Shown here one piece after another: positions 11,626 through 23,729 of a stretch of DNA of 64,000 nt. Origin of the DNA: Rhodosorus marinus (taxonomy: Eukaryota; Rhodophyta; Stylonematophyceae; Stylonematales; Stylonemataceae); NCBI GenBank assembly GCA_029953675.1, contig JAMWBK010000004.1, positions 1,984,001-2,048,000 of the forward strand. Direction: 5' to 3'. A program made the position numbers and the translations under genes. The notes beneath the pieces are model-generated. The model saw only the letters and a program-made list of their open reading frames with translations. It was not told the DNA's origin and made no database searches. Each line of letters starts with the position of its first letter. The stretch's first letter is position 1.

Positions 11626-12878
11626 TCACTCCTTAGAATTTTCGCCGGTTCCGGTGTCATTCCTCGATACGGCCAACTTGTCATCTCTCGCGATACGAAA
11701 CAGTTCTTCTTGCCTACATGAGTTCAAACAGGGAACGACGTCAGAGGCTAAAGGTGACCGCTCTGTTCGTATTGAATACCCAAGGGGCGTCTTCTTGCGG
11801 CTGGCGCAAAGCTATGCCCATTGTCGTGAACTTTTTGACGACCGAAGCGTCAGCCGACGCGAATTCGGGACCGAAACGAAAAAGATCGGTGGAGAAAATC
11901 CAAATCGAGAATGGGAACGAGCTCTACGTACTGTCTCAACATTTCCTCCTCCGTAATGCCGGATTCTGCCAAGCGTGATTTCGCGTTGTTCTTGCCTCTG
12001 GATCCCTGCGTGCAAACATGTCGGATTCAGCTTGGGATTGTTCTATATTCTGAAGAATGCAACTTGAGGCTACCTTTTCTCCTTCTTTGTGACGTTCATA
12101 CTCTTCGGCTACTTCATCGTGGAATTCTGGATGCAGTTAGCGTAAGCGATGAACAGTCTCAATCAGAAAACCCGTTTGCCAGAAAGGATGATCGGCGAAC
12201 GCTTACGGCCCAGTCCCAGCTCCATGAGGGCTTTGAGAACGTGCTCAGGGGTTATGGTCTTTTTGCTTTCCTTCTCGCAGACTTCATTGGCTCCGGAACT
12301 TAAAAGCTGGACGAACTCTGCGTCAACGACAAGTGGTGAAGAGGATTGAGGTTCAACTGACTAGTAGAGCTCAGCGTTTCCAAAAGTGAGGTCTAGCCTT
12401 TCGATCAACGCACCAGTGCAACATTCAGCTAAAAGCTCGCGAGCCTCCATGGTGAGTCTAAGGTCTTCACAAACCCAATGTCCAACGAAAAGCTTTTTGT
12501 CAGAACGGAAAGCTAAACGCGAAACCTGCGCAAGTCTGATGAGAGAAGCTCTTACCCAACGAAGCAGCCAGGTCATTTGCAAACTTGTTCACGGTCGCCT
12601 TCGGTAAAGCCACATCTTCCGCAGCTGCTTCAATTATTAAACGGCAAAACCAAAACCAAAAACAAGGAAAAAGAAAGACACAAGAACTCGTCAGAAAAGA
12701 AAATTTTACGCCCGCAACCAAAGCAGCCAAAAGAACACCAAACAAAAGCCACTCAGCCGAAAAGATCTCGAATCCCTTCCCCACCCAAGCAAGCCAAAAA
12801 AAGAAGGGGGGATCATCCCAATGAAAATAAGAGTGCTCAAAACTCACGTAGTTTGCCGTAACCCTCATGATCTCCCAT
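11626..12878 (-). CDS. DR1: Negative cofactor 2 beta (NC2-beta/DR1) histone-fold protein
   Basis: Seven small exons on the minus strand (12878-12848, 12624-12556, 12464-12414, 12317-12207, 12126-12074, 12005-11932, 11713-11626) join in frame to 158 aa; family proteins are about 150-176. The histone fold is complete: AEDVALPKATVNKFANDL, MEARELLAECCTEFVQLL, SSGANEVCEKESKKTITPEH and VLKALMELGLG. A DR1-specific tail follows, RLAESGITEEEMLRQQQEEL. NC2-beta pairs with NC2-alpha (DRAP1), binds TBP on DNA and blocks TFIIA/TFIIB entry, repressing RNA polymerase II initiation. The first exon (10 codons) is the least certain; it was chosen because a GTGAGT donor and CAG acceptor keep the phase and supply the ATG. 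Confidence 0.9.
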
Positions 12879-14581
12879 TTCATCACAAGTCAAACCGTTT
12901 TGATACAAATCATAAAGAAAAAACGCAAAACCCAAAAACCACAAAAGAAATCCCCTAAGAACAAAACCCTAACCCTCCTAAAACGAATCCAATCCAATCG
13001 TCCTGTCACACCCTTGCCAAAACCAAAAAAAAAACAACAACAAAACAAATACACACAAAAGCCAAAACGAGACGGCCCGATCTTGTCAACAATTCTCCAC
13101 CCGCCCCGCTCATCATCTATTTTCTCTTGCCTAGCATCACAACTTCTCACCTCACAAACTTCGATTTAACTTCTTTTTCAATAATTTTTATGTAGTTATT
13201 CCCTTTTTTAGCGATTGTACTAAACTCTGATCTGTACTAAAGGAGTTTAGTCTGTGTACAATTAGTGTTCTTCGGCTTCCGGTGGACGTAGATATACTGC
13301 TTTTTTGTACCAAAACTTGAATATTTCGGTTTAATCACGTTTCCCCGCTCTGAGGAGGGGGGTGCGCTTTTGTGAGTTGGATCGTTTGGCGATGATAAAT
13401 GGACGTAATGATTTGATCAGTGGGTCTTACCGTGCTCGTCATCTTCCAGATAGTATCCCTATCAGTGTGCCCGCTGGTCATCAAGGTCAATACCTTGGTG
13501 TTAGCGATGAACTTGATAGATCCACGATCAAATCCTTTCCAAGAGGCACACGCCAACCACTGGTGGATACCATTCGAAGACGATCGAGCGGGATGATTCG
13601 ATTGTGCTGGACGTGGAGGAGGAGTCCCTTGCCCTGGCTCGCGAGGACATAGGAAAGCCGTTGGGGATCTACTCTGTGTGCCTATATTCCGGACAATAGT
13701 AATTCGAAAGAAAGTCAACGCAGTACCGTTAAAAAACAACACAGCACATTATGTCGAGACAAGGTCAGGTACTTCGTAGATGCTCTTAGGCATCACAGGT
13801 ACGCTCTTTTTGAAGATGTACTTAATCAGGAGATTAGCCTGGTGCGAGGTAAATGGCTTGCAGATAAAACCTGATGTGGTGGAGAAAGTTTTAGCCTGCC
13901 CAAGATGTAGACATCCTTTTCACCGCCGTTGTGAAAGAGTGTGGAATGCGCTTACCCACGAATGTTCTTTCTTGGCTAGCGATGGATAGGTTTGCTGTTC
14001 TCAAAGATATTAATCGAAACTGGCAAGGCTGTAGCAGCCTTGATTGCGTTTTCGAAAGCGTGTGGAAAGCGCTCACCCAAATCTGTTTAGCGGTGCCTGT
14101 CTTCAGCCGCTGTTAAGCAGGGGTTTTGCTTTTGCATAAGAAATTTATTTGGATTGGGTGCACTTGTAAAACGGATGTGTACTACTCTGAAGTAAGCGGA
14201 TGGCTTCGGTGTTGGGCTAGGGGCCGAGGAAGGATGATGGGATGCAAGTGTTAAGCTTCTAAAGACGAGCAGTTCCTATTTCATCAGATCCAGAGCAGAT
14301 CTGACTCCTGGATATCGTTTTTTTTTGTTTCTCGGAGAGCACGGCTCTTTAACGGAGAGAGCGAGTTCCAACACATCAAGTTTTCAGAGTACAAGTACTC
14401 TTTGCTGATCGAAAGCCTATTCATGTTCTCGTCTCCTCCAAAACAGTTTCGGATTTCTGACTGAAATCACATGCGTGCTAAACACTAGATGGAGTTAGTT
14501 TATAGCTACAGTAATATACTTGGGAACAGCACACTGCAGCATTTCAGGGATGTCCAAATGCACACTCGTACTAGGATATAA
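12879..14581. other. Intergenic; weak tandem duplication near 13.9-14.1 kb
   Basis: The first 300 bases are C/A-rich on the plus strand, that is G/T-rich in the sense of the divergent NC2-beta gene. A degenerate direct duplication with an offset of about 121 bases covers roughly 13900-14090 (shared GTGTGGAA-GCGCT-ACCCA). No gene recognised. Confidence 0.45.
13900..14090. repeat. Degenerate direct duplication, offset about 121 bp
   Basis: The copies around 13919-13961 and 14040-14082 share CAAG--TGTAG--A-CC and GAAAG-GTGTGGAA-GCGCT-ACCCA. On the minus strand both read as similar peptides (VGKRIPHSFTTAVKR and LGERFPHAFENAIKA) but in different frames. It could be a decayed duplicated exon. Confidence 0.5.
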
Positions 14582-15499
14582 TCAGTAACCGTTTTGATAT
14601 GAGCGGAGGAGGCTAGAAGCAGTGCTCCTAATCGTCAACAACATTGCCTTGGTACTCTCCAGATGATCATGGATCTGTTTCCATCCGAAGACAAGGCTTT
14701 TTATCGTCCGTTCAATAAACTCATTGGTGGCGATTTGCTCTTCAGTATCATCTCTGATCCAAGTCAGCTCGGAGGACTTCATTGCTGTGAGGAGGGCCAC
14801 CCTTTTCGCATACCATGCCTCATCAACGCTATCATCACCGGCCGTGTTCCAAATCTCATCCACCTGCATGAAACCAAACCATTATCTGCTTTGAGAAACG
14901 GCCAATTCTGCTTTGCTCTGTAAACTAGGGATTCAGCCGGGGCATACAAAGCTCAAATCGTGCTGCAAGGACTCTTTGGCGTTCTGCGGAAATGCCTGGA
15001 GAGCCACCGCTTCGTGCCATCGATCTCGGTAAGGAAGAAGTATTTTTAATCGCGCTTTCAATCCTTCAGCAAGCACATCTTCGGTTCTCAATCCTTCCTC
15101 CTTGTCTTTCTTTTTGGTCGATTTTCTCAAGGTCGAAGCTGTCTCCTGATGACTTCGCTTTACGAACCGATGCACTAGCTCGACTTCTCCTACGAAAATA
15201 TGCGAAGATTTAGAATCAGATAACACATCCGCACTGCCGCAATCCAAGGACACGCAATCTAAAGTCTTCAGCTTGCGTCATTTCAACTTACCACCCGGAA
15301 AGAGCCCATGTGCCGCAGGTGACAGGTTCAAATCTTTTGCGGCTTGGACAAGACACGCTTGAGTCCATCCAAGCTCAGGAACTCTTTTCAGAGCTGCAGT
15401 TAGGAACTCATCCTCAATAGAGACCTTCGTACTCAACCCCCTCCATGAACTCGACAGCGAGTTTATAATTCGACCTGTGCGCAAGCCTATAAGGGACAT
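14582..15499 (-). CDS. COQ9: COQ9-like ubiquinone biosynthesis protein
   Basis: Exons 15499-15292, 15189-14948 and 14863-14582 on the minus strand encode 243 aa. The ATG at 15499 starts a Ser/Arg-rich, acid-free leader (MSLIGLRTGRIINSLSSSWRG) typical of mitochondrial targeting. COQ9 motifs: LKRVPELGWTQACLVQAAKDL, then LSPAAHGLFPGG, RARLKILLPYRDRW-like text (LKARLKILLPYRDRWHEAV), AFPQNAKESL, and IWNTAGDDSVDEAWYAKR with TAMKSSELTWI. COQ9 is a lipid-binding TetR-fold protein that presents intermediates to COQ7 in the matrix-side coenzyme Q synthome. The 3' end is a single stop at 14584-14582. Confidence 0.93.
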
Positions 15500-16431
15500 A
15501 GTCTCATGCGCTACTGCCTCATACACAGCGACAAACCAAATCAGGAAGACTAGTACACCTTATTCAGTGAGACTAAGATGAAAAACAAGGCCGAATCTCT
15601 AATATCCACGCAAGCTATACAGAAAGAGGCCAATCCCGCATGTTATTCTCCATCTTCTTAAAGTCATTTTTGTGTCTTTGAATATTTGTCTCCTCAGCTC
15701 AACTTACTAACATGAGAGATTGAATCTATCAACATTCATAATTGGTTGTAAGTTAATATATAAACTAATATAATTACAAAGAGTTTGCTACTTGGATTGA
15801 AAATTGAGCTACTTTTTAGGGAGTATCTTGTTCCGGTATAAAATAATTGGTTGAATTGTATTGATATAAATCAAATAATTAGATTACTCTCAATCAGAAT
15901 AAGCCGAACTTCTCAGTTGCTTGGCTAAAATGGATGTAAGTTTTTATATTATTTTTTCCGGAATACGAATATGAACCGGGTACAGGTAGCCCCTGGTTGT
16001 CAGGCACACGTGAATGCGCGACGCTCGTCATCTACTGAAACAAATTATCTTGGGACCTCTAGTTAGTTCATGCTTGTCAATGGATACTCATGCTGCATCG
16101 GTTGTACACGAGACAAGGCTGATCTCAGGATGACGGAGAATCTCGCAGACTTGAATGAATCCCAGAACGTGTCGCCCTTTCCAAGACGTGTTTGCAGACA
16201 TGACATTCTTGGCTCTTCTCTTATGTTCATCGAGTCCCTTCCGTCAACCACCGAGTATACACATCAAAACAAAAGGGAAGTACAAATAATACAACATGAA
16301 CGGGACACGGTACGGTACGACGGGCTGAGGCACTGCTCACAAGCAAAAGTCCCTCAGATTCTTCCAAAGGAGATCAACTCTGACATGCGCTCCCTCTCCT
16401 TGGCCGAAGCAGCAGTTCATGAGCCAGTTCA
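15500..16431. other. Intergenic, partly AT-rich
   Basis: The stretch 15690-15960 is strongly AT-rich. A plus-strand ORF overlapping 16070-16657 is antisense to the last SURF6 exon. No gene recognised between COQ9 and SURF6. Confidence 0.5.
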
Positions 16432-17783
16432 TCACCTACGCTTTTTCAGCTTTTTCTGCTTTGTCTTGGTTTTTGAGGCTTTGGCAGCCTTTCTGGTGTC
16501 AATATTAGCCTGCCTCTTTTTCTGTGCATCAGCCGTGTTTTTCTTCTGCTGCTTGATTCTTTGCTCCCATTTCTTTCTGCTCCTAAGCTTCTTCTGGTCC
16601 ATGCTCTTTAGCGACTTCTTCAAAAGCTTTGTATCGTCCAAAACCTTCTCTCCTTGAGCTCGCTTGATCATCTGAGGACAGAGGGCAGACAGCAAAGTCC
16701 ACGTGAGTAAGAGACGGGCGCTCTGATCCGAACCAACTGTATTCGGGTCCTACCTTTTCCATTTCGAAGGATTTGTCGCCCTGCTGCTTTTCCGCCTTTT
16801 CGAGGGCGTGAGTGAGCTTATCCCTCTTTCGCATGTGCACGCGGTTCTTCTTGCCACCAGTTTCCAAGCCTGCCATCGGTGCAAAACTAATGTCTTCTGC
16901 TGGGCGTGAGTTTTTGCTGGCCTCCGGCTCGCCAGTCCCTCTAGAAGATTCTTTCTCAAGTTTTGGCTTCTTATGCGAGGTTTTCTTCATGTCAGGATCA
17001 TCAACAGTTTGCGTTTTCCTTTTCTTATCATTTTTCTTCTCGTTCTTCTCCCTCTTGAATTCCCTCCTCTTGATTGCTCCTTCGTCATCAGCTTTTCTTT
17101 CCTTCCGCATGGCTGCAATCTGAATAGAATCCAAGGATCATGCATTAAGGAACATGATAAAAGCCTCGTGGACCTGTTTTTCCGCGTAGATGTACCTTTT
17201 CCTGAACTCGAGCGCGAAGCTCGCTGTTCCCGGCACGTTTTTCTTCATCGTCACCATCAGGACCTTCAGATTTCCTCTTTAATCCTCCAGTGCGCTGACT
17301 CTTTTTCTTCTTCTTGCCCTTCTTCTTCTTCTTCTTCTTCTCCTTCGTGCCTTCTACGTCCTCACCGGAAGCTTCGGCTTTACCACCTCCTTTCTCGACA
17401 GGTTTTCCCTTCTTCTCAACGTGGACTTTGTTCTCCGCGTAGTACACGTTGAAAGGGACCAAATCCACTAGTATTTCCAGAACTAGAAACCCCGCCGGAG
17501 CAGGAACAGGCGAAAACAAAACATTGCAAAAGAAGGCAAAATCAGTGAAACCAGCACCTGTGGAAAAGCTGCGAAAACAATACTGTCAATACCCATATCC
17601 TCAAAACTTACACTGGTCGTCTTCCTCCAGCTCCTCAGAGGTGACTTCCACCATCTTCAGTTTACTAAGATCAATGTGATCTTCCCCACACACACTTTCC
17701 TCGAAGCGCTGATCTGCAAAACCTGACCACTTCCCATCCAGCCTACAACTCGCGACATCCAACCGACCGTCACCGTCCGGCAT
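16432..17783 (-). CDS. SURF6: SURF6/RRP14-like nucleolar ribosome biogenesis protein
   Basis: Exons 17783-17612, 17482-17196, 17119-16754 and 16671-16432 on the minus strand encode 354 aa. The N-terminal box FLEILVDLVPFNVYY resembles the SURF6/Rrp14 N-terminal motif. A long Lys/Glu-rich region and RMRK-like blocks (VHMRKRDKLTHALEKAEKQ) follow. The diagnostic C-terminal part has IKRAQGEKVLDDTKLLKKS, the SURF6 signature, then basic repeats ending KKLKKRR. SURF6/Rrp14 binds nucleic acid in the nucleolus and is required for 60S and 40S subunit assembly. It is transcribed divergently from BOP1, with 555 bases between start codons. Confidence 0.93.
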
Positions 17784-18338
17784 CTCCGAGTGACTCTTAA
17801 ATAGACTTAGTGTCTGCAGATTCTCATAAATATATAAAAAAGTAATACTGTTTTATATATTTTATTATTGATTACGAACCAAGTTTCAGGTTAATAGTCA
17901 CCAAGAAAACAATCGACCACGCATGGATGACGATTAAAGAGTGTATACAATCCCCTTCGGAACATAAAAGTGCTAAAAACTTAATCCTACTGATCCAATA
18001 GGATTATAACTGTCACGCACATCAATCCGCTATATGTAGAAGGATATATGGCGTGATGTTCTAGCTTAGAAGTATATACGAAATATATTTCTTTTTTTGA
18101 AGATATCTTGGAACTATTTTCTAGATTATAGAAAGTCTCTATATCTGGATTGCGCAGGAGTTCGGATGGGAGGGAGAATGTAAAGGTCGGGTTGTTGTTG
18201 GGAGTGAAGTGATGGGTTGGCAGCGTTTGGTTTTGGACTACTGTTAAGGAAAGCGTTGTAGGACATATTGAGCCTTTCTGTTTGATTTGCATTTGACATT
18301 GTGTTCTGATTCCGCTGTTGGGTGGGACGCGTAGGGAT
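17784..18338. promoter_or_regulatory. Shared divergent promoter region of SURF6 and BOP1
   Basis: This 555-bp segment separates two divergent start codons of nucleolar 60S assembly genes. The SURF6-proximal half is AT-rich (17810-18000). The BOP1-proximal part (18160-18330) is G/T-rich on the plus strand. That it works as a bidirectional promoter is inference. Confidence 0.5.
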
Positions 18339-21095
18339 ATGGAGGGCGATGAGCCTGGATCGCCGGTTGTTTCCGACGATGAGGCTGACTCAGACTTGGA
18401 GAAAGTTGAGTTTGAGGAGGTAGGAGACGAGGTAGGCTCCTTGAACCAGTTTTTGTACAGATTATATGATCTGATTAGGCCGTCGATGTAGCTTGCTGAT
18501 CCAATATGCCTATGGCTCAACCATGTCAGATTGATGGACTGATAGAGGAAGATGATAGCAGCAGTGATGAAGAAAAGAACACTATTGGAGATATTCCCAT
18601 TCGCTGGTATGATGGATACGACCACATTGGGTATAATCGCGAAGGGAAACAGATAATTCGAGGGAAAAGAAAGTCGCCCCTGGAGGAAATCTTGGACCCA
18701 AACGCGTGGCGTCGAGTCTACGATGAGAGGAACGACGAAGAACTTGTTCTCACAGACAAGGAGCTAGACGTGGTATCACGTATTCGAGCTGGACAGTGGG
18801 TTTTCTCAATGTCAGCATGGTAAATGGTTTAGCAAGGCTACTAATGCTTGATTACGTGACTTATGTTCAGGTACACTGGTAGAACAACAGAAGGAGATGA
18901 GGAAATAGTACCTTGGACGTCGAGCAAGATCGAGATTCATCCGCTTCCTGAACCGACAGAGCCAAAAAGACGCTTCACACCTTCCAAGCATGAGGCAGCC
19001 AAGGTAGAAAAGTGCATTGAGTCATGGCCAGCGTATACGTGGACTGTGGCTTTCAGCCTTCTTCTAATATTCTTGAGAAACGTTATCCAGGTCGTTAAAA
19101 TCGTGAGGGCAATACGAGCCGGGCTAATTGTAAAACCCGCAAAAGCCGAAAAGTATGGAAACCTGTACAGCTTCGACGTCTGGGAGGAAAAAGAGGATGA
19201 TGAAGAGAAGTCCAAGACTGAACAAGCTAGAGATTTGATGAGGATCCATGCACCAAAGGAGCCGCTTCCAGGTACTTCCAGCTGATTATCCTAGACAATA
19301 CCGCGATCGCCAGAAACTCAATGAGAGACGACTGTCTCTGCGTTTCTTCGCTTCGAATAGGACACGCAGAGAGCTACAATCCTCCTGCTGAGTACCTTCC
19401 AACGGAGCAGGAGAGGAAGGAGTGGGAGGAAGCCGAGCCAGAGGACCGAAAGACAAACTTTCTTCCAACCAAGTACGATTCGCTGAGGAAGGTTCCAGCG
19501 TACCCCACCTTTATCAGAGAGCGATTTGAACGCTGCCTTGACTTGTACACTGCCGTGCGAGTTCGGAAGGAAAAACTGAGGATCAACCCCGAAGATCTGA
19601 TTCCAAAGCTACCCAGTCCGGAAGAGCTGAAGCCTTTTCCAAACTATGTCAGCTGTTCTGCAACTTGCAAGTCTCCCGTCTTGTCAATCAGCATGCACCC
19701 TGCTGGCCAGTTTCTTGCAGCTGCATGTGACGATGGTACGTCGCTTTTCCCTTTCCCTCCGGCTGTCGATAAGTGTTTCCGAGAGGGCTGCCGAGACTTT
19801 GCGAATTGAACGCAGATGCGTGTACCGGAATGGCTACTGACTTCTTCCTCTGCACCTTATCTTTCATTTTAAGGTTTTGTTCGATTTTTCGAAGTTCCGG
19901 TGCTAAAATGCGTTGCTGAATGGCAACTACATGAGGAAGCAATTGTGAATGTGGACTGGTGCCCGAAACCCAACGTTCTGGTGTTTGCGGCTTGCGCGGG
20001 CCCCAGTGTTATAATAGGGAACGCGTGCAGCGAAGGTCTGGGAACCGAGGCGAACGCGATAGACTCCCGAGCTTTGCTAGCGGGTGATGAAATTGGAGAT
20101 AACGTCTCACAGGGGAACGAAGGGGAATGGACTGAAGAAGAGGACAAGAGCGTTGAAATCAAACTCAAAAGACGTGCCAGGGTGAGTTGTTTAGCCACTT
20201 ATCAAGAAGCGCGAATTGAGAGCAATGTCTCTAAGAGTTTCTTCTCAACCTCCCCCACTCACGGCGGCCAATCAACAGAATGTTGCGTGGCATCACGGTG
20301 GGGACTATCTGGCGTCTGTGGCCAGGGACACAACTGGCTCTTCTGTGGCGATTCACCGTCTCTCCAAGCGTCAGAGTCAAGTGCCATTCAAGAAGAGCGG
20401 GGCGAGCGCCCAAGTTGTATCATTCCATCCCTCGAGGCCTTTCATTTTTATCGCCTCGAAGCAGCATATTCGCGTCTACAACCTCCAGAAGCAGGTGTTG
20501 GTGAAGAAATTGCTTCCCGGGGCACGATGGATATCTTCCTTGTCTGTGCATCCATCAGGTACGGCCACCGCACTTCTCACCGCTAGCTTGCTGTTGCTTG
20601 CTCTAAGTACGACTGAGGGTGTAGAAATTCCCCTAAACCCGCATGTATGTGAAATCTGGATTGTTTCAGGAGACCATTTACTTGTCGCTACGTACGACAT
20701 GAAGTTATGTTGGTTTGACCTGGATCTCTCTAATTTGCCGTACAAGATACTTAGAAATCATGATGAGGCCATCCGCGAAGCGCGGTTTCATCCAAAGCTG
20801 CCCTTGTTTGCTGATTGTTCCGACGATGGCACAGTGCTCGTTTCCCATGGAATGGTTTACAACGACCTGCTGCAGAACGCCTTGATTGTTCCCCTTAAGC
20901 GAATAGACAAGAACTTGGCCGAGGTAAGGCAATGCCGAAAAGGTTCTACGACAAACTATTTTTTCTGAATAGCAGTTATCTGTTCAATAGACCCCAAAGC
21001 TTAGGGCTACAACCCTTGCATGGCATCCCAGCTTGCCCTGGCTGTTTACCTCTAGCGGGGACAAGAAGATTTACTTGTTCACAAACGTGAACTGA
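18339..21095 (+). CDS. BOP1: BOP1/ERB1 WD-repeat ribosome biogenesis protein
   Basis: Nine exons: 18339-18431 (or ending 18419), 18530-18819, 18871-19003, 19091-19271, 19361-19735, 19874-20181, 20279-20558, 20670-20923 and 20991-21095, giving about 672 aa. The BOP1NT domain is clear: [58 protein letters not shown]. The C-terminal beta-propeller includes [71 protein letters not shown] and [21 protein letters not shown]1 forms the PeBoW complex with PES1 and WDR12 for 27S pre-rRNA processing. Two introns (19004-19090 and 20559-20669) keep an open frame if retained; I treat them as introns because family alignment breaks inside them. The first donor is ambiguous between two GAG|GTAGG sites. Confidence 0.95.
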
Positions 21096-23729
21096 TCATT
21101 TCACTTAACTAACCCATAGTACATAGCATTTCAGTTAAATTTTTTCATGTCAACATAGATTAAAAGAATACGAGAGGGCGTTCAGAGCCTCCCTTTCTCC
21201 ACCATCAGCGCAGTCAGTCAATAATTTTTCGTTTCAGATCGCTCAACTAAAATCGGCATACACACCAGAAAACAAGAGAAACCCAAGCCCTATCCTACAA
21301 GTACATTGACCAGCAGCGGATTGCCAGTTACATCATTCGTGTGGATTCCCGAAACGCAGATTGGCGCTTTAAACTAGGGGTGCACTGCATCCCGTAAGTG
21401 ATCAACCCGCCCTAAGTGGCATTAAGCACCAAGAATATCTCACCCAGCCGTTCTGGCCGTTGTCCATTGCTCAGGAGCTTGGTTGGATGCCCTAACCAAA
21501 TACCTTACTCAAACACAATATTTCAATATCGAGTAAAACCCCTTTCCAATAATTTAGTAATAATATCCAACTACCTAAAGCAACCCATACACTTTTTCAA
21601 CAGAAATTGATTCTTGCACCGTAGAATCCACTAGTTGCTCGAATACACAATCAATTACGCCGTAGCCGGCGAGGAGAGTTACCTATCTGGGGTTCTAAGG
21701 GGGACGTATATCGACTGAAGATGAACAATGTAGAGACCGATCGAGACGTGAGCTTCAACCCACAAGGTAAAGGGCGATTTTTCCGAAGCATTGCGAGTCC
21801 TGACGGCACTGTTGACGAATCGGGCAGCATTGGGGAAGCTGAAGGTTTTAGTGGCGGGTACTGATGCTCATACCTCAGGTTTCTCGAAGAAGGACACACC
21901 ATCCTCTTGTAAATTCTCTCACGGGTCAGCAGGTGGGTGCTCCTGAGGTTCCCTCTGGTCGCGCTTCAGGCTATTTGCCGCTCAGCAATCGTGTTCCAGC
22001 ATCCTATTGCAACCCCCCTCGAGCAGAGTTGTGGACGCTTTCCCCCGCTTCCTGCCAACCTTCGGTGCAACCCGCCACACACCGTTTCACCACGAAATCG
22101 GATTTTTTTCGTATACAAATTATATTCTACGAATATTTATTTTATTTAAGTGAACGCATCGTATTCAATGAATATTATGTAATCTGCAAATAAGTATTTT
22201 TGTTTATGTACTAAGAATCTACGATCAAGCCCGTGGGAGTGGGACCATTGGGAGTCATCCATCTTTCCTTTACCCCGACGGGCGACAGTATGATGAATAT
22301 TTATTTTATTTCAGTAAACGCATCGTATTCAATGAATATAGTATAATCCAGAAATAACTATTTTTTGTTTATGTACTAAGAAGCTACGATCAAACACATC
22401 GGACCAGCGGCAGTCACCCACCTTTACTTTCCCTAACGGGCGACAGTAGTGTACAAGTTATACCCTCTATATATATTTTTATTTTTAAAATATTATGGTA
22501 TACCGTATATTTAATGTAATCTAGAAATAATTGGTCTGTTTACATACTAAAAAATGAAGGTAGAAAATTGGACGATTGGGAGTCACCCATCTTCACGGAG
22601 CGACGGGCAGAACAGAAACCCCCAAGCGAAGACTTGAAGATCAAATCTTGCTTAGACTCTCGATCCACCACCGAAAAAGATCAAACATCATTTTTCTACT
22701 TTAAAACAAAAATCCGGTGGTCACTTAAAAACTGAAAACCTTTTCTGTTTTCAATTTTATACGAAATTCGATGAGGGGAGAAGGGTCGGAGGGATGATTA
22801 ATATAATAAACAAAAAAGAAAAAAATCCCCTGTCCAAGGCCCAATGAGGACCACGAACATATATGCTGAAAATTGAAGAAAAAAATGGATATGCGCTTGA
22901 TAAACCCCTCGGAAAAACCGTAAAAGATTTGCAATCGCAAGTAATGAATTGGTAATAAAACTTGGTTTTTATTTTTTCTGCGTACATCGATTGGCGTATC
23001 CCAAAGAATCCGCTCTAAAAGTTTATAATATTCATTCCCTTTTCCTTATTTGCGACTTCTATTTGGATACTTCCCCGGAATCCTCTCTACGATTGGCTGA
23101 GCCCGCTGTGAACCATGTCCACCCAATCATATCACCAATATGCGAAACAGGCTATTTTCGGGGGTGTTTTCCTGGCCAGCGCAATCTTGGCCGTGTAAAA
23201 ATTTTACTCATTGGAATCGCGCGCTATTATCTCGCAGCTTGACGGGGAGGGGTTGAGAATTTTAAGGAAATTACAAACTCAAGCGACTGGTTCTGGCTTC
23301 CTTCTTCACCTCGAGGTTTTAGATCCCCCCAATGGGAAAAGGAACAATGCGGGATATCGTCCCTGGTGCACTGGATCGAAGGGTTATCCGAGTTTCAGGA
23401 AAGTCGATTTGCGGAGAGCTAGAAAGGTTTAGGGTGGGGAAGGAGGGGGGGGTTAGAAATGTAGGAGGAGCTGTGTGTGGGCATAGAAACAGTTTTTCTC
23501 TTCTTTTTTCATGTGGTCCGCGCGATTTGGGGTTTTCCTTGTGTGATTTTGTGTTTTGGAGCCGATGGGTTTGATATGAAAGGGATGCACGGGGTTTGGA
23601 GCGGGGTGGGGATGGTTGGGGGTGGTCGGAGAGGAGGCTTTTGGATTGGTCAGGGTTTTAGTAGTCTTTCTTTTGTAGAAGAGAAGAAAAGAAAGATTTT
23701 CTTGAAGTTCTTGAGATCGTTCAGAAGAG
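21096..23729. other. Intergenic with a three-copy decayed tandem repeat
   Basis: No gene recognised. It contains the AT-rich tandem repeat at about 22125-22610 (listed separately). From about 23430 the plus strand is G/T-rich, including many G runs, up to the aldolase start. Confidence 0.5.
22125..22610. repeat. Three-copy tandem repeat, period about 158-165 bp
   Basis: Copies 1 and 2 share GAATATTTATTTTATTT, AACGCATCGTATTCAATGAA, GTTTATGTACTAAGAA and GGGCGACAGTA (22281 and 22439). A more decayed third copy follows, with AATGTAATCTAGAAATAA, GTTTACATACTAA and GGGAGTCACCCATC ending near 22610. Each unit pairs an AT-rich part with a GC-richer part. Confidence 0.85.

Noticed and set aside
17987-18625. 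212-codon minus-strand ORF over the BOP1 start
   Set aside because: It is antisense to BOP1 exons 1-2, with no recognisable domain and no splice partner.
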